Positions 7,905 through 20,033 are shown, numbered from the stretch's first letter. The stretch: 64,000 nucleotides of DNA from Salipaludibacillus keqinensis (GCF_003226325.1 NZ_PDOD01000004.1:124001-188000), one strand, 5' to 3'. Program-made: numbers and translations. Notes: generated by a model not told the origin, from the sequence alone.

Positions 7905-8969
7905 ATGAAGTGGCATAACAAAATAACATTCGTTACTATCTCTTTTCTTATGATTGCGCTTTCGGCGTGTGATGGGAACGAAGAAGCAGCAGACGATGAA
8001 ACAAATAATGAAGCAAATGAAGCAATAGAGCAGGTGGAAGATTCGCCTGAGTCTGATCCTGAGTCAGAGGTCGCTTACACTTATCCATTAACAGGAATCG
8101 AAGCGGATAAAGAAATGGATCATCGTGCCTTTGGAGTCATGATCGAAAATTCTATTTCTGCTCGACCTCAAACAGGGTTATATCAAGCTGATGTGGTCTA
8201 TGAAGTTTTATCAGAAGGACAAATTACACGGTTATTGGCATTTTATCACAGTGAACAGCCAGAAAGAATTGGACCTGTGCGCAGTGCCAGAGACTATTAC
8301 ATTTTTTTGAACAATGGCTATGACGCTATGTATGCATCAGCAGGTGGCAGCCCTGGAGCTTTCGACCTGATCGAAAGCGGAGAAGTGGATTACATAAGCG
8401 GATTGGATTTCGATGGTCGTTTCTTCAGTCGAGCAAGTGATCGCTTGGCGCCCCATAATATGTATACGGCGTACGACGATTTAGTTGAAGCGGCAGACTA
8501 TCTCAATCTGGAAAGGGACGACCGCAAGCCACCGGAGTTACCTTTTTCTGATGAGGTGGAGTTAACTTCTGCTGAAGCTCAGGTGGTGGATATTAATTAC
8601 AGCAGTTCGACGAACAACGTCCGCTTTGACTATGATGAGACTATTGGGGGGTACATTCGATCTGTTGGCGGCGATCGAATGTACGATTTCGTAACGGACG
8701 ATCCTGTAGCCCCGAAAAACTTGTTTATAGTAGAAGCCAACCATCAAGTCATTGATGATCAAGGACGACGGGACATTGACATTGAGTCAGGTGGAAAAGC
8801 ATACTTGATTCATGAAGGTGTCATGATTGAAGCTGAATGGGAAAACGTCGATGGTGTCCTTTTACCTTTTAAAAACGGTGAACCGTTGGAGTTTGTACCA
8901 GGACAGACGTGGATTAATTTAGTTGAATCACTAGAGAGCGATGTCTCTTTCAGTGAGGACCACAATTAG
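7905..8969 (+). CDS. yerB: YerB-like DUF3048 lipoprotein
   Basis: A 354-residue exported lipoprotein. A signal peptide ends in the lipobox LSAC with the lipidated Cys at residue 22, followed by an acidic, low-complexity linker (about 25-60). The body carries the DUF3048 pattern, with RAFGVMIENSISARPQTGL near 82, EGQITRLLAFYHS near 108 and GPVRSARDYY near 125. The family has no established function; it is common in Bacillaceae membranes. It lies 39 nt after yerA and 9 nt before yerC, matching the B. subtilis order. Confidence 0.88.
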   Translation: MKWHNKITFVTISFLMIALSACDGNEEAADDETNNEANEAIEQVEDSPESDPESEVAYTYPLTGIEADKEMDHRAFGVMIENSISARPQTGLYQADVVYEVLSEGQITRLLAFYHSEQPERIGPVRSARDYYIFLNNGYDAMYASAGGSPGAFDLIESGEVDYISGLDFDGRFFSRASDRLAPHNMYTAYDDLVEAADYLNLERDDRKPPELPFSDEVELTSAEAQVVDINYSSSTNNVRFDYDETIGGYIRSVGGDRMYDFVTDDPVAPKNLFIVEANHQVIDDQGRRDIDIESGGKAYLIHEGVMIEAEWENVDGVLLPFKNGEPLEFVPGQTWINLVESLESDVSFSEDHN

Positions 8970-8978
8970 AGAGGATGT

Positions 8979-9281
8979 ATGCACAGTATGCAAATCGATA
9001 AATTACGTGGGAAAGAATTAGATCAGCTTTTTAAAGCGATATTAAGTTTAAAAGATGTGGAAGAGTGCTACACATTCTTCGATGACCTGTGCACGATGAA
9101 CGAAATTCAGTCGTTAGCTCAACGCTTGGAAGTGGCTCGCATGCTCATGGACGGCGACACCTATCAGCGGATCGAGAAGGACACTGGTGCCAGCACCGCA
9201 ACGATTTCCCGTGTGAAACGCTGCATTAACTACGGAAATGACGGATATAAGTTCACGTTAGACCGTGTTCACGAAAAATAA
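8979..9281 (+). CDS. yerC: YerC, TrpR-like DNA-binding protein
   Basis: A 100-residue, all-helical protein of the YerC/YecD TrpR-related family. The helix-turn-helix is visible as MNEIQSLAQRLEVARML followed by TYQRIEKDTGASTATISRVKR. ATG 8979 has GAGG only 4 nt upstream; ATG 8988 is an alternative with looser spacing. Its regulatory targets are unknown. The gene follows yerB by 9 nt and is closed by a strong terminator, so yerB and yerC are probably one unit. Confidence 0.88.
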   Translation: MHSMQIDKLRGKELDQLFKAILSLKDVEECYTFFDDLCTMNEIQSLAQRLEVARMLMDGDTYQRIEKDTGASTATISRVKRCINYGNDGYKFTLDRVHEK

Positions 9282-9296
9282 AGCTGAATTGTTGGA

Positions 9297-9323
9297 GACC
9301 TGGCCGCGGCCAGGTCTTTTTTT
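9297..9323 (+). terminator. Terminator after yerC
   Basis: A perfect GC-rich palindrome at 9297-9316 (GACCTGGCC and its complement), followed by seven T residues. Confidence 0.9.
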
Positions 9324-9350
9324 GGTTGGTGTTTTGCGAGAAAAGGGGTG

Positions 9351-9532
9351 CTATAAGCGAAAACTGAGGTTCTATCAGCGGACCGAATGTATGTCGATTT
9401 GGTGAAATGATAAGAGCGTCCTAATCGCTATGCACAAATTTCGTTAGTCTATGCTGAAACTCACCCGGTCTATGCAGAAATTCCGCTATTCTATGCTGAA
9501 ATCTCCCTCATATATGATGAAATAACAATTAC
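9351..9532. repeat. Degenerate 21-nt tandem repeat array (CTATGCTGAAA type)
   Basis: CTAT-headed units start at 9351, 9372, 9428, 9449, 9470 and 9491, with a related unit (atatgatgaaat) at 9512. The last five are spaced exactly 21 nt and the first two are also 21 nt apart. The best units read CTATGCTGAAACTCACCC, CTATGCAGAAATTCCGC and CTATGCTGAAATCTCCC. Between 9393 and 9427 the pattern is decayed. No reading frame crosses it convincingly, and it lies between the yerC terminator and pcrB. Confidence 0.65.
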
Positions 9533-9614
9533 AAATGATTGATCATCGAGTCTCCCACCGATTTTTGATATACTATTCCTCAGACAATAAATGCAATAAA
9601 TGATTGGAGATAGA

Positions 9615-10304
9615 ATGATGAAGGCGTACCATGAATGGAGACATGTGTTTAAGCTTGATCCGAACAAAAACATTTCCGACGAGGCACTAGAACAGGTTTG
9701 CGAATCGGGGACAGATGCGATTATCGTTGGAGGAAGCGATGGAGTAACAGAAGACAATACGTTGGACTTACTAATGAGGGTGCGGCGTTACAGCGTTTCG
9801 TGCGTATTAGAAGTGAGTAACCTGCATTCCGTCGTGCCAGGATTTGATTACTTTTTAATTCCATCTGTTCTAAATACACGCCATACTACGTGGTTAAATG
9901 GGCTTCATCACCGTGCCTTGAAAGAGTTTGGACATATGATGAACTTTGAAGAGGTACTCGCGGAAGGGTATTGTGTACTGAATCCTGAGTCGAAAGTGGC
10001 TCAAGTCACTGATGCAGATACAGAACTGGATGAAGATGATATCGTTGCTTATGCCCGCATGACCGATCAACTTTTTCACATGCCGATTTTTTATTTGGAA
10101 TACAGCGGAATGTATGGTTCACCTGCGATCGTAAAGGAAGTGAGCCGTATTCTAGAGCAATCTCAACTGTTTTATGGCGGAGGGATTGAGACGACTGAAC
10201 AGGCAGAGGAAATGGCGGAACACGCAGACACGATTGTTGTTGGGAACGTGATTTACGACGATCTGAAAACAGCGCTGAAAACCGTTCACTCCGTAAAAAA
10301 ATAG
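9615..10304 (+). CDS. pcrB: PcrB, heptaprenylglyceryl phosphate synthase
   Basis: A 229-residue TIM-barrel enzyme that joins heptaprenyl diphosphate to sn-glycerol-1-phosphate, giving archaeal-type ether lipids in Bacillus. Family motifs are plain: [10 protein letters not shown] near residue 10, [19 protein letters not shown] near 28, [16 protein letters not shown] near 165 and FYGGGIET near 190, the last two forming the phosphate and substrate pocket. I choose ATG 9615 (or 9618), with GGAGA 5 nt upstream, over the ATG at 9600, which has no ribosome-binding site. It precedes pcrA, as in most Bacillaceae. Confidence 0.93.
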   Translation: MMKAYHEWRHVFKLDPNKNISDEALEQVCESGTDAIIVGGSDGVTEDNTLDLLMRVRRYSVSCVLEVSNLHSVVPGFDYFLIPSVLNTRHTTWLNGLHHRALKEFGHMMNFEEVLAEGYCVLNPESKVAQVTDADTELDEDDIVAYARMTDQLFHMPIFYLEYSGMYGSPAIVKEVSRILEQSQLFYGGGIETTEQAEEMAEHADTIVVGNVIYDDLKTALKTVHSVKK

Positions 10305-10370
10305 TGTACAAGCCTCGAAAAAACGAGTAAAATAATAGGAAAATAGAACGTACGTTTGGATGGTGGTATT

Positions 10371-12617
10371 ATGAGAAATGAATTACTTGAGGGGCTTAAC
10401 CCCGAACAACAAGAAGCTGTGAAGCATGGAGAAGGGCCACTCCTCATTATGGCCGGAGCAGGAAGTGGGAAGACGAGGGTGCTTACTCATCGTATTGCTT
10501 ATTTAATCGGTGAAAAAGAAGTTCCGCACTGGTCTATTCTTGCCATTACATTTACAAACAAGGCAGCTAGAGAAATGAAAGATCGTGTTGCGCGAATTAT
10601 TGGTGGGGACGCGGAATCAATGTGGATTTCCACGTTTCACTCCATGTGTGTAAGAATACTGCGCCGTGACATCGATCGCATTGGATTTAATCGGAACTTC
10701 ACAATTCTCGATTCCACCGATCAAAAAACGGTGATCAAGCGTCTTGTAAAAGAGATGAATATTGACCCGAAAAAGTTTGATCCGAGAACGATCCTAGGAT
10801 CGATTAGTTCGGCGAAAAACGAACTGAAAACACCGGCAGACTTTGCGAAAACGACGAATAGTTACTATGAGGAAACCGTCCACAAAGTATACGAAGCGTA
10901 CCAAAAAGAATTGAAGAAAAACCAAGCGCTAGATTTTGACGATTTGATTATGACGACGATCAAGCTTTTTAAACAAGTACCTGAAGTGCTGGAATATTAC
11001 CAGCGCAGATTTCGTTATGTCATGGTAGATGAGTATCAAGATACGAACCGGGCACAATATGTACTAGTTAATATGATGGCTGACCGCCACAAAAACATTT
11101 GTGTTGTCGGCGACTCCGATCAGTCCATTTACCGGTGGCGCGGGGCGGATATTCAGAACATCATGTCCTTTGAGAAGGACTACAAAAACGCCACCGTCGT
11201 GATGCTTGAGCAAAACTACCGATCAACAAAACGAATTCTTGAAGCAGCTAATAAAGTGATCGACAAAAACACTGGACGTAAGCCGAAAAATTTATGGACA
11301 GAAAACATTGATGGCGAAAAATTAAGCTACTATGAAGCGGATAATGAGCACGATGAAGCTCAGTTTGTAGTAGGGCAAATTAAAGAACATATGAATAGTG
11401 GAAAATATAGTGCAACAGATATTGCTGTTTTGTATCGAACCAATGCTCAATCCCGTGTCATTGAGGAATTGTTTGTAAAGTCCAATTTATCGTATACCAT
11501 TGTTGGGGGCACCAAGTTCTATGACAGAAAAGAAATAAAAGACTTACTTGCATACTTAAGACTTGTGGCAAACCCAGATGATGACATTAGTTTTCGTCGA
11601 ATCATTAATGTACCGAAGCGAGGAATCGGTAATACAACGCTAGATAAAATTCAAGCCTACGCGAATCATCATGATTTGTCGTTGTTCCAGACGGTCCAAG
11701 AAATTGACCAAATTGGATTAAGTGCCAGATTTACGAAAACGTTAAGAGAATTCGCAGGACAACTTCGTGGATGGGTTGAGATGCAAGAATATTTACCTGT
11801 TATGGAACTTGTTGAAGAATTGTTAGAAAAAACAGGCTATCGTGACATGTTGAAAAATGATAAAAGCCTTGAAGCAGAAGGACGATTAGAGAACATTAAT
11901 GAATTTCTAACAGTAGCTAAAGAGTTCGAAGATGTAAACGAGGACAAAACTCTCGTGGCATTCTTGACGGACTTAGCACTGATTGCTGATATTGATAAAG
12001 TTGAAGATGACGAGGAAGCAGAGGAGAAAATCCTCCTTATGACCCTTCACTCAGCTAAGGGTCTTGAATTTCCAGTCGTATTTCTCATTGGCTTAGAAGA
12101 AGGAGTCTTTCCTCACAGCCGTTCTTTAATGGAAGAAGTGGAAATGGAAGAGGAGCGACGGCTAGCTTATGTTGGGATTACGAGAGCGGAACAGCGTCTC
12201 TACATGAGTCGGGCCAGAATGCGGACGTTATATGGTCGAACAAACATGAACCCTCCTTCTCGCTTCTTAAACGAAGTGCCGCAAGAATTATTGGAAAACG
12301 TTCAAGGAGATAAAGCAGAAGCTACCCCTCCATGGATGCAAACTTCAAGATCAGGGGGAGGCCCGTCGCAAACAGCTTCATCAAACCGGAGTATGTCTGC
12401 ACCGCGTCGAAAGGCAGTGGAACGCCCCCAATCTACAAAAACTGAAGGAGCTAGCTTCGATTGGGCGGTTGGAGATAAAGCTTCTCATAAAAAATGGGGA
12501 ACAGGAACGGTTGTGAGTTTGAAGGGGAGCGGCGAAAATGTTGAATTGGATATTGCTTTCCCTCAAGTGGGAGTGAAACGATTAGCAGCTAAATTTGCAC
12601 CGATTACGAAAGGGTAA
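10371..12617 (+). CDS. pcrA: PcrA, 3'-5' DNA helicase of the UvrD family
   Basis: A 748-residue superfamily 1A helicase that acts in rolling-circle replication, UvrABC repair and removal of RecA or RNA polymerase. Walker A AGAGSGKT lies near residue 27, motif [14 protein letters not shown] near 222, [14 protein letters not shown] near 248, QNYRST near 285, [12 protein letters not shown] near 560 and [12 protein letters not shown] near 600. The C-terminal 100 residues hold the Ser/Arg-rich linker and a Tudor-like end ([14 protein letters not shown]) that in PcrA binds RNA polymerase. ATG 10371 with GGTGG upstream is the start; an in-frame TTG at 10356 lacks a site. It is followed by ligA after 12 nt. 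Confidence 0.96.
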   Translation: MRNELLEGLNPEQQEAVKHGEGPLLIMAGAGSGKTRVLTHRIAYLIGEKEVPHWSILAITFTNKAAREMKDRVARIIGGDAESMWISTFHSMCVRILRRDIDRIGFNRNFTILDSTDQKTVIKRLVKEMNIDPKKFDPRTILGSISSAKNELKTPADFAKTTNSYYEETVHKVYEAYQKELKKNQALDFDDLIMTTIKLFKQVPEVLEYYQRRFRYVMVDEYQDTNRAQYVLVNMMADRHKNICVVGDSDQSIYRWRGADIQNIMSFEKDYKNATVVMLEQNYRSTKRILEAANKVIDKNTGRKPKNLWTENIDGEKLSYYEADNEHDEAQFVVGQIKEHMNSGKYSATDIAVLYRTNAQSRVIEELFVKSNLSYTIVGGTKFYDRKEIKDLLAYLRLVANPDDDISFRRIINVPKRGIGNTTLDKIQAYANHHDLSLFQTVQEIDQIGLSARFTKTLREFAGQLRGWVEMQEYLPVMELVEELLEKTGYRDMLKNDKSLEAEGRLENINEFLTVAKEFEDVNEDKTLVAFLTDLALIADIDKVEDDEEAEEKILLMTLHSAKGLEFPVVFLIGLEEGVFPHSRSLMEEVEMEEERRLAYVGITRAEQRLYMSRARMRTLYGRTNMNPPSRFLNEVPQELLENVQGDKAEATPPWMQTSRSGGGPSQTASSNRSMSAPRRKAVERPQSTKTEGASFDWAVGDKASHKKWGTGTVVSLKGSGENVELDIAFPQVGVKRLAAKFAPITKG

Positions 12618-14633
<2,016 letters not shown>

Positions 14634-14779
14634 ATTTCACAGTTAAAATCATGAGTAAGGTTAGACTAGACCATGTCATGAGTTTATGAGAAAATGGCTA
14701 GTAGATCTGAAAACGCAACTCGATTGAACGATAGGTCAGGCGAGGACGCCATAAGGTCGATGGCGAGGAGTGTGAATGA

Positions 14780-15958
14780 ATGAAAAAATGGAGTTTACTA
14801 AGTCTCGCTTCCGTTATGTTCTTAGCAGGATGTATACCATCTGTAGAACGAACAGAAGAAGATGTGATCGTTGTAGAGGAAACAGAAGAGGAAGAAGAAA
14901 CGGAATACGTGATTACCCCAACTATTGACACTCCTGATCGATATTATCGAAACGTGTTAAAAGATGGGACGTATAATCGAAGTCAAGCACGGGGAGTCGT
15001 GGCTGATGCTATGGAAAACCGTGTAGATATCAATCAATTTGAATTGGGACTAATTGAGATTGCAAGTGGTTTTTACGATCAAGAAGATTACTACTTCCAA
15101 GAGGGACAATTTCTAAGCGGAGAGCGAATTAATAGCTGGATACGCAGATATAATTCCGATGAAGAAAATGGAAATGTACACGGATTAAATCCTTCTCTAG
15201 GGGAAGGGGATTCTTTAGAAGAACGAATGAGGGACAATCCACTCGTGTTATCTCACGTTATGGAACATAACTATTATTACGGTAGTGAAGAAGAAGGTGT
15301 GAACCTTGGGGGCGTTGTGATCGGAATATCTTTACGCTCAGTTTACTATTTCCAAACAGAAAATGAAGACGGGCGCTTGAATTTCCATGAAGAGCCGTTA
15401 GATCCCGAATATACAGAAGAAAAAGGAAGAGAATTCGCTCAGGAAATTCTTGAACGCTTGCGGGAAATGGAAGGTTTAGAGGAAGTACCGATTACATTTG
15501 CTCTATACCAAGAAGAGTCAAGAGGAGCAGTAGCTCCAGGGTCGTTCATTGGGGTGGCAGAAGCAGGTAGCGGTCAGTCTGAACTACAAAGTTGGGAAGC
15601 GATTAGTGAAGATTTTATTGTTTTCCCTTCTGCAGATGCTAGAGATAGACAGCCTAATATTTCCAGTAGTTTCTCTCAGTTTAGAGAAGACATCGAGGAG
15701 TTCTTTGACCGAACGGTTGGAGTTGTAGGTAAAGGTCGTTACAAGAATGAATCCCTTGAAGAATTAAAGATTGAGATAAACATTCAATCTCACGGAAAAG
15801 CGGAAATCATTGCCCTTACTCAATTCATCAGTGGGAGAATCGATTCTACATTTTCAGTAGAATCCCCAATCTATGTGTACGTTGAATCGATAAATGGACC
15901 AGAATCTTTGATCATTAATTACCCTGATCAAGAACCTTATATTCATGTTTACAAATAA
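14780..15958 (+). CDS. camS: CamS/YerH family lipoprotein (sex-pheromone-precursor type)
   Basis: A 392-residue exported lipoprotein with lipobox LAGC (Cys 18) and an acidic linker (about 22-45, mostly Glu and Thr). The body matches CamS/YerH: YYRNVLKDGTYNRSQARG near 54, LSHVMEHNYYY near 155, VVIGISLRSVYYFQTE near 175. In enterococci and staphylococci the signal peptide end is released as a conjugation pheromone. The corresponding residues here are SVMFLAG, but pheromone activity cannot be inferred. GAGGAG lies 9 nt before ATG 14780. It follows ligA by about 145 nt, as in B. subtilis. Confidence 0.9.
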   Translation: MKKWSLLSLASVMFLAGCIPSVERTEEDVIVVEETEEEEETEYVITPTIDTPDRYYRNVLKDGTYNRSQARGVVADAMENRVDINQFELGLIEIASGFYDQEDYYFQEGQFLSGERINSWIRRYNSDEENGNVHGLNPSLGEGDSLEERMRDNPLVLSHVMEHNYYYGSEEEGVNLGGVVIGISLRSVYYFQTENEDGRLNFHEEPLDPEYTEEKGREFAQEILERLREMEGLEEVPITFALYQEESRGAVAPGSFIGVAEAGSGQSELQSWEAISEDFIVFPSADARDRQPNISSSFSQFREDIEEFFDRTVGVVGKGRYKNESLEELKIEINIQSHGKAEIIALTQFISGRIDSTFSVESPIYVYVESINGPESLIINYPDQEPYIHVYK

Positions 15959-15964
15959 CGACGG

Positions 15965-15995
15965 AAAACTCCCGAATAAGTTCGGGAGTTTTTTT
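15965..15995 (+). terminator. Terminator after camS
   Basis: AAACTCCCGAA pairs with TTCGGGAGTTT around a 4-nt loop, and the right arm runs into a T tract. It ends the pcrB-pcrA-ligA-camS stretch. Confidence 0.9.
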
Positions 15996-16483
15996 ATGGG
16001 CTGCTAGTTTAAGCCGTTCTCTAGCCAGTATAAGTCTCAGTCTCATTGTAGCCACTAAAAAAAAATTGTCGAAAATTAACACGTCACCCTAGCGAATAAT
16101 GTCCTAAACGATTTATATAAGACTAAAGGCCGATTGTGAGAAACTAAGGCATTTTTGAGAACAAATCAAATTAATTTTCATTTTTCATGATGAATATATA
16201 TGTCTGAATATGGACGAGAACGAGTACATACAAATTGTAAATGTATAAATATACACATTAAATCAAAATAAGAAAATAATTAAAATGTTCTGATAAATAT
16301 AATGTGTTATAGTTCTGCTTATGACTTTCCGGTCGAAAAAAGAGGATATTTTGGATAATTCGGAGAATTGTATAGTGTTGCATATATAAGATAAGATAAG
16401 GTATCTTATATAATGACATACTTTTTTAGATTTTTAATTTATCTGAAGGTTATCAGAGAGGTACAGACGAAGGAGGTGATCCC
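15996..16483 (+). promoter_or_regulatory. Long AT-rich leader/promoter region of the proline symporter, with an inverted repeat over a TATAAT
   Basis: No gene is seen in these 490 nt. TATATAAGATA (16383-16393) and TATCTTATATA (16402-16412) form an 11-bp inverted repeat with an 8-nt spacer. TATAAT at 16409-16414 overlaps the right arm, so a bound regulator would cover this -10 box. A matching -35 at the right spacing is not clear. A second TATAAT lies near 16296. B. subtilis opuE, in the same position, has osmotic and SigB-type promoters, but no clear SigB box was found here. Confidence 0.45.
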
Positions 16484-16588
16484 ATGGAACACGCTTTAAC
16501 GACAGCGACCTGGTTCTGGTTATTTGTTCCGATGCCAATATTAGTGATTTTATCAATTATTACATTCTTTACTGAGAGGAGAGAGTAG
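16484..16588 (+). CDS. Small symporter accessory protein (34 residues)
   Basis: A 34-residue frame, MEHALTTATWFWLFVPMP followed by ILVILSIITFFTERRE, forms one membrane span with a charged C-terminal end. ATG 16484 has a near-perfect GGAGGTGATC site 3-9 nt upstream, and the stop lies 2 nt before the symporter start, whose ribosome-binding site (GAGAGGAG) is inside this gene. Short single-span proteins of this kind directly before sodium:solute symporters are known as symporter small accessory proteins, and this fits that pattern. The role in assembly or activity of the transporter is inference. Confidence 0.8.
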   Translation: MEHALTTATWFWLFVPMPILVILSIITFFTERRE

Positions 16589-16590
16589 TT

Positions 16591-18042
16591 ATGGATACTT
16601 CTACGTTAATTACGTTTATTATTTATTTAGTAGGTATGCTTGCCATCGGGCTTGTGGCCTATAAAATGACGAGCAATTTGTCGGATTATGTTTTAGGAGG
16701 ACGTCGATTAGGCGGGGGTGTAGCTGCATTAAGTGCAGGGGCATCTGATATGAGTAGCTGGCTATTATTAGGACTGCCTGGTGCCATGTACGCGTCTGGG
16801 ATGACAGAAATATGGATCGGGGTAGGTCTTGCAATCGGTGCTTATTTAAACTGGCAGTTCATTGCAACACGTCTTCGAATGTACACAGAAATTGCTGGTG
16901 ATTCAATTACGCTTCCTGATTTCTTTGAAAACCGATTTAAAGATGATTCGAAAATATTACGCATTGTTTCAGCCCTTGTTATTTTAGTGTTTTTCGCGTT
17001 TTATACCTCATCTGGTTTAGTTGGTGGAGCTATTTTATTTGAAAGTTCATTTGGATTTTCATATACACAAGCGTTATGGATAGGAGCTATCGTTATAATT
17101 TCCTATACATTCTTAGGTGGTTTCTTGGCCGTTTCTTGGACAGACTTTGCACAGGGAATTTTGATGTTCTTAGCATTGGTGATTGTGCCGATCGTAGCCA
17201 TTTCTCAAATGGGTGGCTGGGGTGAAACTGTTCAGGCAGTAGGCGAAATTGATCCTGTCTACTTAGATGTATTTACGGGTACATCAGCGCTCGGAATTAT
17301 TTCATTATTAGCTTGGGGACTTGGTTACTTTGGTCAGCCTCATATTATTGCACGTTTTATGGCGGTAAAATCAAAAGCAGAGATCCCAAAAGCTCGTTTA
17401 GTCGGAATGACATGGATGGTATTTGCATTGTTCGGTGCGATTTTCACAGGTTTCGTTGGGATTGCTTACTTTGCAGATGCTCCTTTAGACAATTCTGAAA
17501 CAGTGTTCATTGAGTTTACTCAAATCTTATTCCATCCTTGGGTATCAGGCTTTTTACTTGCTGCGATTTTAGCAGCAATCATGAGTACGATTGACTCCCA
17601 ATTACTTGTGTCATCTAGTGCGCTTACAGAGGATTTTTATAAAGCGATTTTCCGTAAGAACGCATCACAGAAGGAATTGGTTCTCGTCGGTCGATTAGGT
17701 GTGGTAGGAATTGCGCTCTTTGCGATCTTGTTGGCTTATAACCCTGAATCTACTGTGTTAGACTTAGTCGGTTATGCTTGGGCTGGTTTTGGAGCGGCCT
17801 TTGGTCCCGTTGTTATTTTAGCTCTTTTCTGGAAGCGAATGACGAAGTGGGGCGCACTAGCAGGAATGGTCGTTGGTGGTGTAACCGTCATTTTATGGGA
17901 CATTTTACCAACCCCTGCTCTATATGAAATCGTACCTGGGTTTATCTTGGCTTGGATCGCTGTATACGTCGTTTCCTTGTTGAGTGGTGAACCAGAAAAA
18001 GAAATTCAAGATCAATTTGATCAATTCAAAGAAACGTTATAA
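16591..18042 (+). CDS. putP: Sodium/proline symporter (PutP/OpuE family)
   Basis: A 483-residue sodium:solute symporter with about 13 membrane segments, imports proline with Na+. Family marks include SDYVLGGRRLGGGVAALSAGASDMSSWLLLGLPG (residues about 31-64, quoted in part), SWTDFAQGILM near 185, and the late IMSTIDSQLLVSSSALTEDF near 330 that lines the sodium site. The gene's place between camS and gatC is that of B. subtilis opuE, an osmoprotective proline importer, so that role is likely in a halophile. The start is ATG 16591, coupled to the 34-residue gene just before it. Confidence 0.93.
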   Translation: MDTSTLITFIIYLVGMLAIGLVAYKMTSNLSDYVLGGRRLGGGVAALSAGASDMSSWLLLGLPGAMYASGMTEIWIGVGLAIGAYLNWQFIATRLRMYTEIAGDSITLPDFFENRFKDDSKILRIVSALVILVFFAFYTSSGLVGGAILFESSFGFSYTQALWIGAIVIISYTFLGGFLAVSWTDFAQGILMFLALVIVPIVAISQMGGWGETVQAVGEIDPVYLDVFTGTSALGIISLLAWGLGYFGQPHIIARFMAVKSKAEIPKARLVGMTWMVFALFGAIFTGFVGIAYFADAPLDNSETVFIEFTQILFHPWVSGFLLAAILAAIMSTIDSQLLVSSSALTEDFYKAIFRKNASQKELVLVGRLGVVGIALFAILLAYNPESTVLDLVGYAWAGFGAAFGPVVILALFWKRMTKWGALAGMVVGGVTVILWDILPTPALYEIVPGFILAWIAVYVVSLLSGEPEKEIQDQFDQFKETL

Positions 18043-18050
18043 GATATCTA

Positions 18051-18080
18051 AGCCCTCAAGCAGTCGCTTGAGGGCTTTTA
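18051..18080 (+). terminator. Terminator after putP
   Basis: AGCCCTCAAGC and GCTTGAGGGCT form an 11-bp perfect stem with a 4-nt loop, followed by TTTT. Confidence 0.9.
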
Positions 18081-18165
18081 CTTAGCTTAATGAAAAGTTA
18101 GAGTGCGTTTACAAGTTCAAATAGATGAGTGATGTCATATATTTTTAGGCCTCATAACGGTATGA

Positions 18166-18194
18166 TTGCTTGTGTAGTGCTTCTTTGGTATGAT
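18166..18194 (+). promoter_or_regulatory. Likely sigma-A promoter of gatCAB
   Basis: TTGCTT at 18166-18171 and TATGAT at 18189-18194 are separated by exactly 17 nt, about 60 nt before the gatC start. Confidence 0.65.
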
Positions 18195-18254
18195 CATACT
18201 ATTGTAAAGAGACGTATTGAGCAAATATTCTTTCAACTTATGGAGGTGGATGTA

Positions 18255-18545
18255 ATGGAACGTATTACGAAAAATCAAGTGAAACACGTGGCTCATCTAG
18301 CCAGATTGAATTTTAATGAAGAAGAAATTGAAAAGTTTGCTTATGAATTAGATGAAATCATTGGTTTTGCTGAACAGTTAAATGAAATTGAAACATCAAA
18401 TATTGAACCGACTTCACATGTTTTAGATGTGAGAAACGTCTTAAGAGAAGATGAGAAGAAAGAATCTCTATCCAGTGAAGATGCAATGAAAAATGCACCA
18501 GACCAGAAAGACGGACAATTCAAAGTCCCGTCTGTGCTTGATTAA
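18255..18545 (+). CDS. gatC: GatC, subunit C of Asp/Glu-tRNA amidotransferase
   Basis: A 96-residue subunit that bridges GatA and GatB in the enzyme converting Glu-tRNA(Gln), or Asp-tRNA(Asn), to the amide form. The pattern [17 protein letters not shown], then [16 protein letters not shown] and a C-terminal [11 protein letters not shown], is standard. The start is ATG 18255 with GGAGGTG 6 nt upstream; an open extension to 18129 lacks a ribosome-binding site and would cross the promoter. First gene of gatCAB. Confidence 0.95.
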   Translation: MERITKNQVKHVAHLARLNFNEEEIEKFAYELDEIIGFAEQLNEIETSNIEPTSHVLDVRNVLREDEKKESLSSEDAMKNAPDQKDGQFKVPSVLD

Positions 18546-18557
18546 GGAGGGAACCGA

Positions 18558-20018
18558 ATGGAACTGTTTGATTATAAATTACGTGATTTACACGAGCTTT
18601 TACATAAAGAAGAAGTTTCCGTCACAAATTTGGTAGAAGCGTCCTATAAAAGGATTGAAGAAGTGGATGAGAAGATTGGGGCATTTCTACGATTGAACAA
18701 AGAGGCTGCTCTTGAGCAGGCGAAAGAACTTGACGATCAACTGAAAAAAGGTGAAATGGATCCTGCGGATACACTATTTGGCTTGCCGGTAGGGATTAAA
18801 GACAATATTATCACGAAAGGGCTGAAGACCACTTGTGCCAGCCAATTGCTTGATAACTTCGACCCTGTCTATAATGCCACGGTCGTTGAAAAACTTGCCG
18901 CAGCGAAAGCAGTGACGATAGGGAAGTTAAATATGGACGAATTTGCTATGGGTTCGTCAAATGAGAATTCCAGCTACAAGCAAGTAAGGAATCCTTGGGA
19001 CTTGAATCGAGTACCTGGTGGATCTAGTGGTGGATCAGCTGCTACTGTCGCGGCGGGGGAAGTACCGTTTTCTCTAGGTTCAGACACAGGTGGGTCAATC
19101 AGACAGCCAGCAGCATTTTGTGGAGTTGTTGGACTTAAGCCCACTTACGGTAGAGTATCACGGTATGGTCTCGTAGCCTTTGCATCATCGCTAGATCAAA
19201 TAGGACCTCTCACTCGTTCTGTAGAAGATAATGCTTACGTCATGCAGCATATTGCAGGACACGATGAGCGTGACTCTACTAGTGCCAATGTGGATGTGCC
19301 AGATTATCTTGCTGCCTTAGACGGAGATGTAAAAGGGATGAAAATCGGTGTACCTGAAGAATATTTGGGTCATGGTATTGATGAGGGTGTTAAACAAAAA
19401 GTAAATGAGGCTTTGAAGAAATTAGAGGAACTAGGAGCGATTGTTCAGAAAGTATCCTTACCTCATTCTAAATATGCTCTTGCAACCTATTATATCCTTG
19501 CTTCATCTGAAGCATCTGCGAACTTATCCCGTTTTGATGGGATCCGGTATGGTGTTCGTAAAGAACAGGACCATTTACTTGAAACATATAAGCATACAAG
19601 AAGTGAAGGATTTGGCAACGAAGTAAAACGAAGAATCATGTTAGGGACATTCGCTCTCAGTTCCGGCTATTACGACGCCTATTACAAAAAAGCACAGAAG
19701 GTTCGAACATTAATTAAACAAGACTTTGAAGATTTATTCTTAAACTACGATGTTATTATCGGGCCAACCACTCCAACAACAGCTTTTAAATTTGGAGAAA
19801 ACTTGGACGATCCATTAACGATGTATGCCAACGATATTTTGACAATCCCTATGAATTTAGCAGGTGTGCCGGCGATCAGTGTCCCTTGTGGATTAGCTGA
19901 CGGATTACCTGTAGGATTGCAAATTATAGGTAAACACTTCGATGAAGAATCTGTTTATCGTGTGGCTCATGCATTTGAACAAGCGACGGACCACCATAAA
20001 TTAAAGCCGGAGTTATAG
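18558..20018 (+). CDS. gatA: GatA, amidase subunit of Asp/Glu-tRNA amidotransferase
   Basis: A 486-residue amidase-signature protein that frees ammonia from glutamine. The Ser-cisSer-Lys catalytic triad is visible: Lys in [10 protein letters not shown] near residue 79, and the two Ser residues in [15 protein letters not shown] near 153 and [16 protein letters not shown] near 178. The length is that of the family. It lies 12 nt after gatC with AAGGAGGG upstream. Confidence 0.97.
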   Translation: MELFDYKLRDLHELLHKEEVSVTNLVEASYKRIEEVDEKIGAFLRLNKEAALEQAKELDDQLKKGEMDPADTLFGLPVGIKDNIITKGLKTTCASQLLDNFDPVYNATVVEKLAAAKAVTIGKLNMDEFAMGSSNENSSYKQVRNPWDLNRVPGGSSGGSAATVAAGEVPFSLGSDTGGSIRQPAAFCGVVGLKPTYGRVSRYGLVAFASSLDQIGPLTRSVEDNAYVMQHIAGHDERDSTSANVDVPDYLAALDGDVKGMKIGVPEEYLGHGIDEGVKQKVNEALKKLEELGAIVQKVSLPHSKYALATYYILASSEASANLSRFDGIRYGVRKEQDHLLETYKHTRSEGFGNEVKRRIMLGTFALSSGYYDAYYKKAQKVRTLIKQDFEDLFLNYDVIIGPTTPTTAFKFGENLDDPLTMYANDILTIPMNLAGVPAISVPCGLADGLPVGLQIIGKHFDEESVYRVAHAFEQATDHHKLKPEL

Positions 20019-20033
20019 GAGGGAGGAACTTAC

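Noticed and set aside
9351-9532. CRISPR array
   Set aside because: Units are degenerate, directly abutting and only 21 nt long, with no unique spacers and no cas genes nearby.
16066-16073. Spo0A box (TTGTCGAA) in the putP leader
   Set aside because: A single short match in a 490-nt AT-rich region is expected by chance, and it lies far from the likely promoter.
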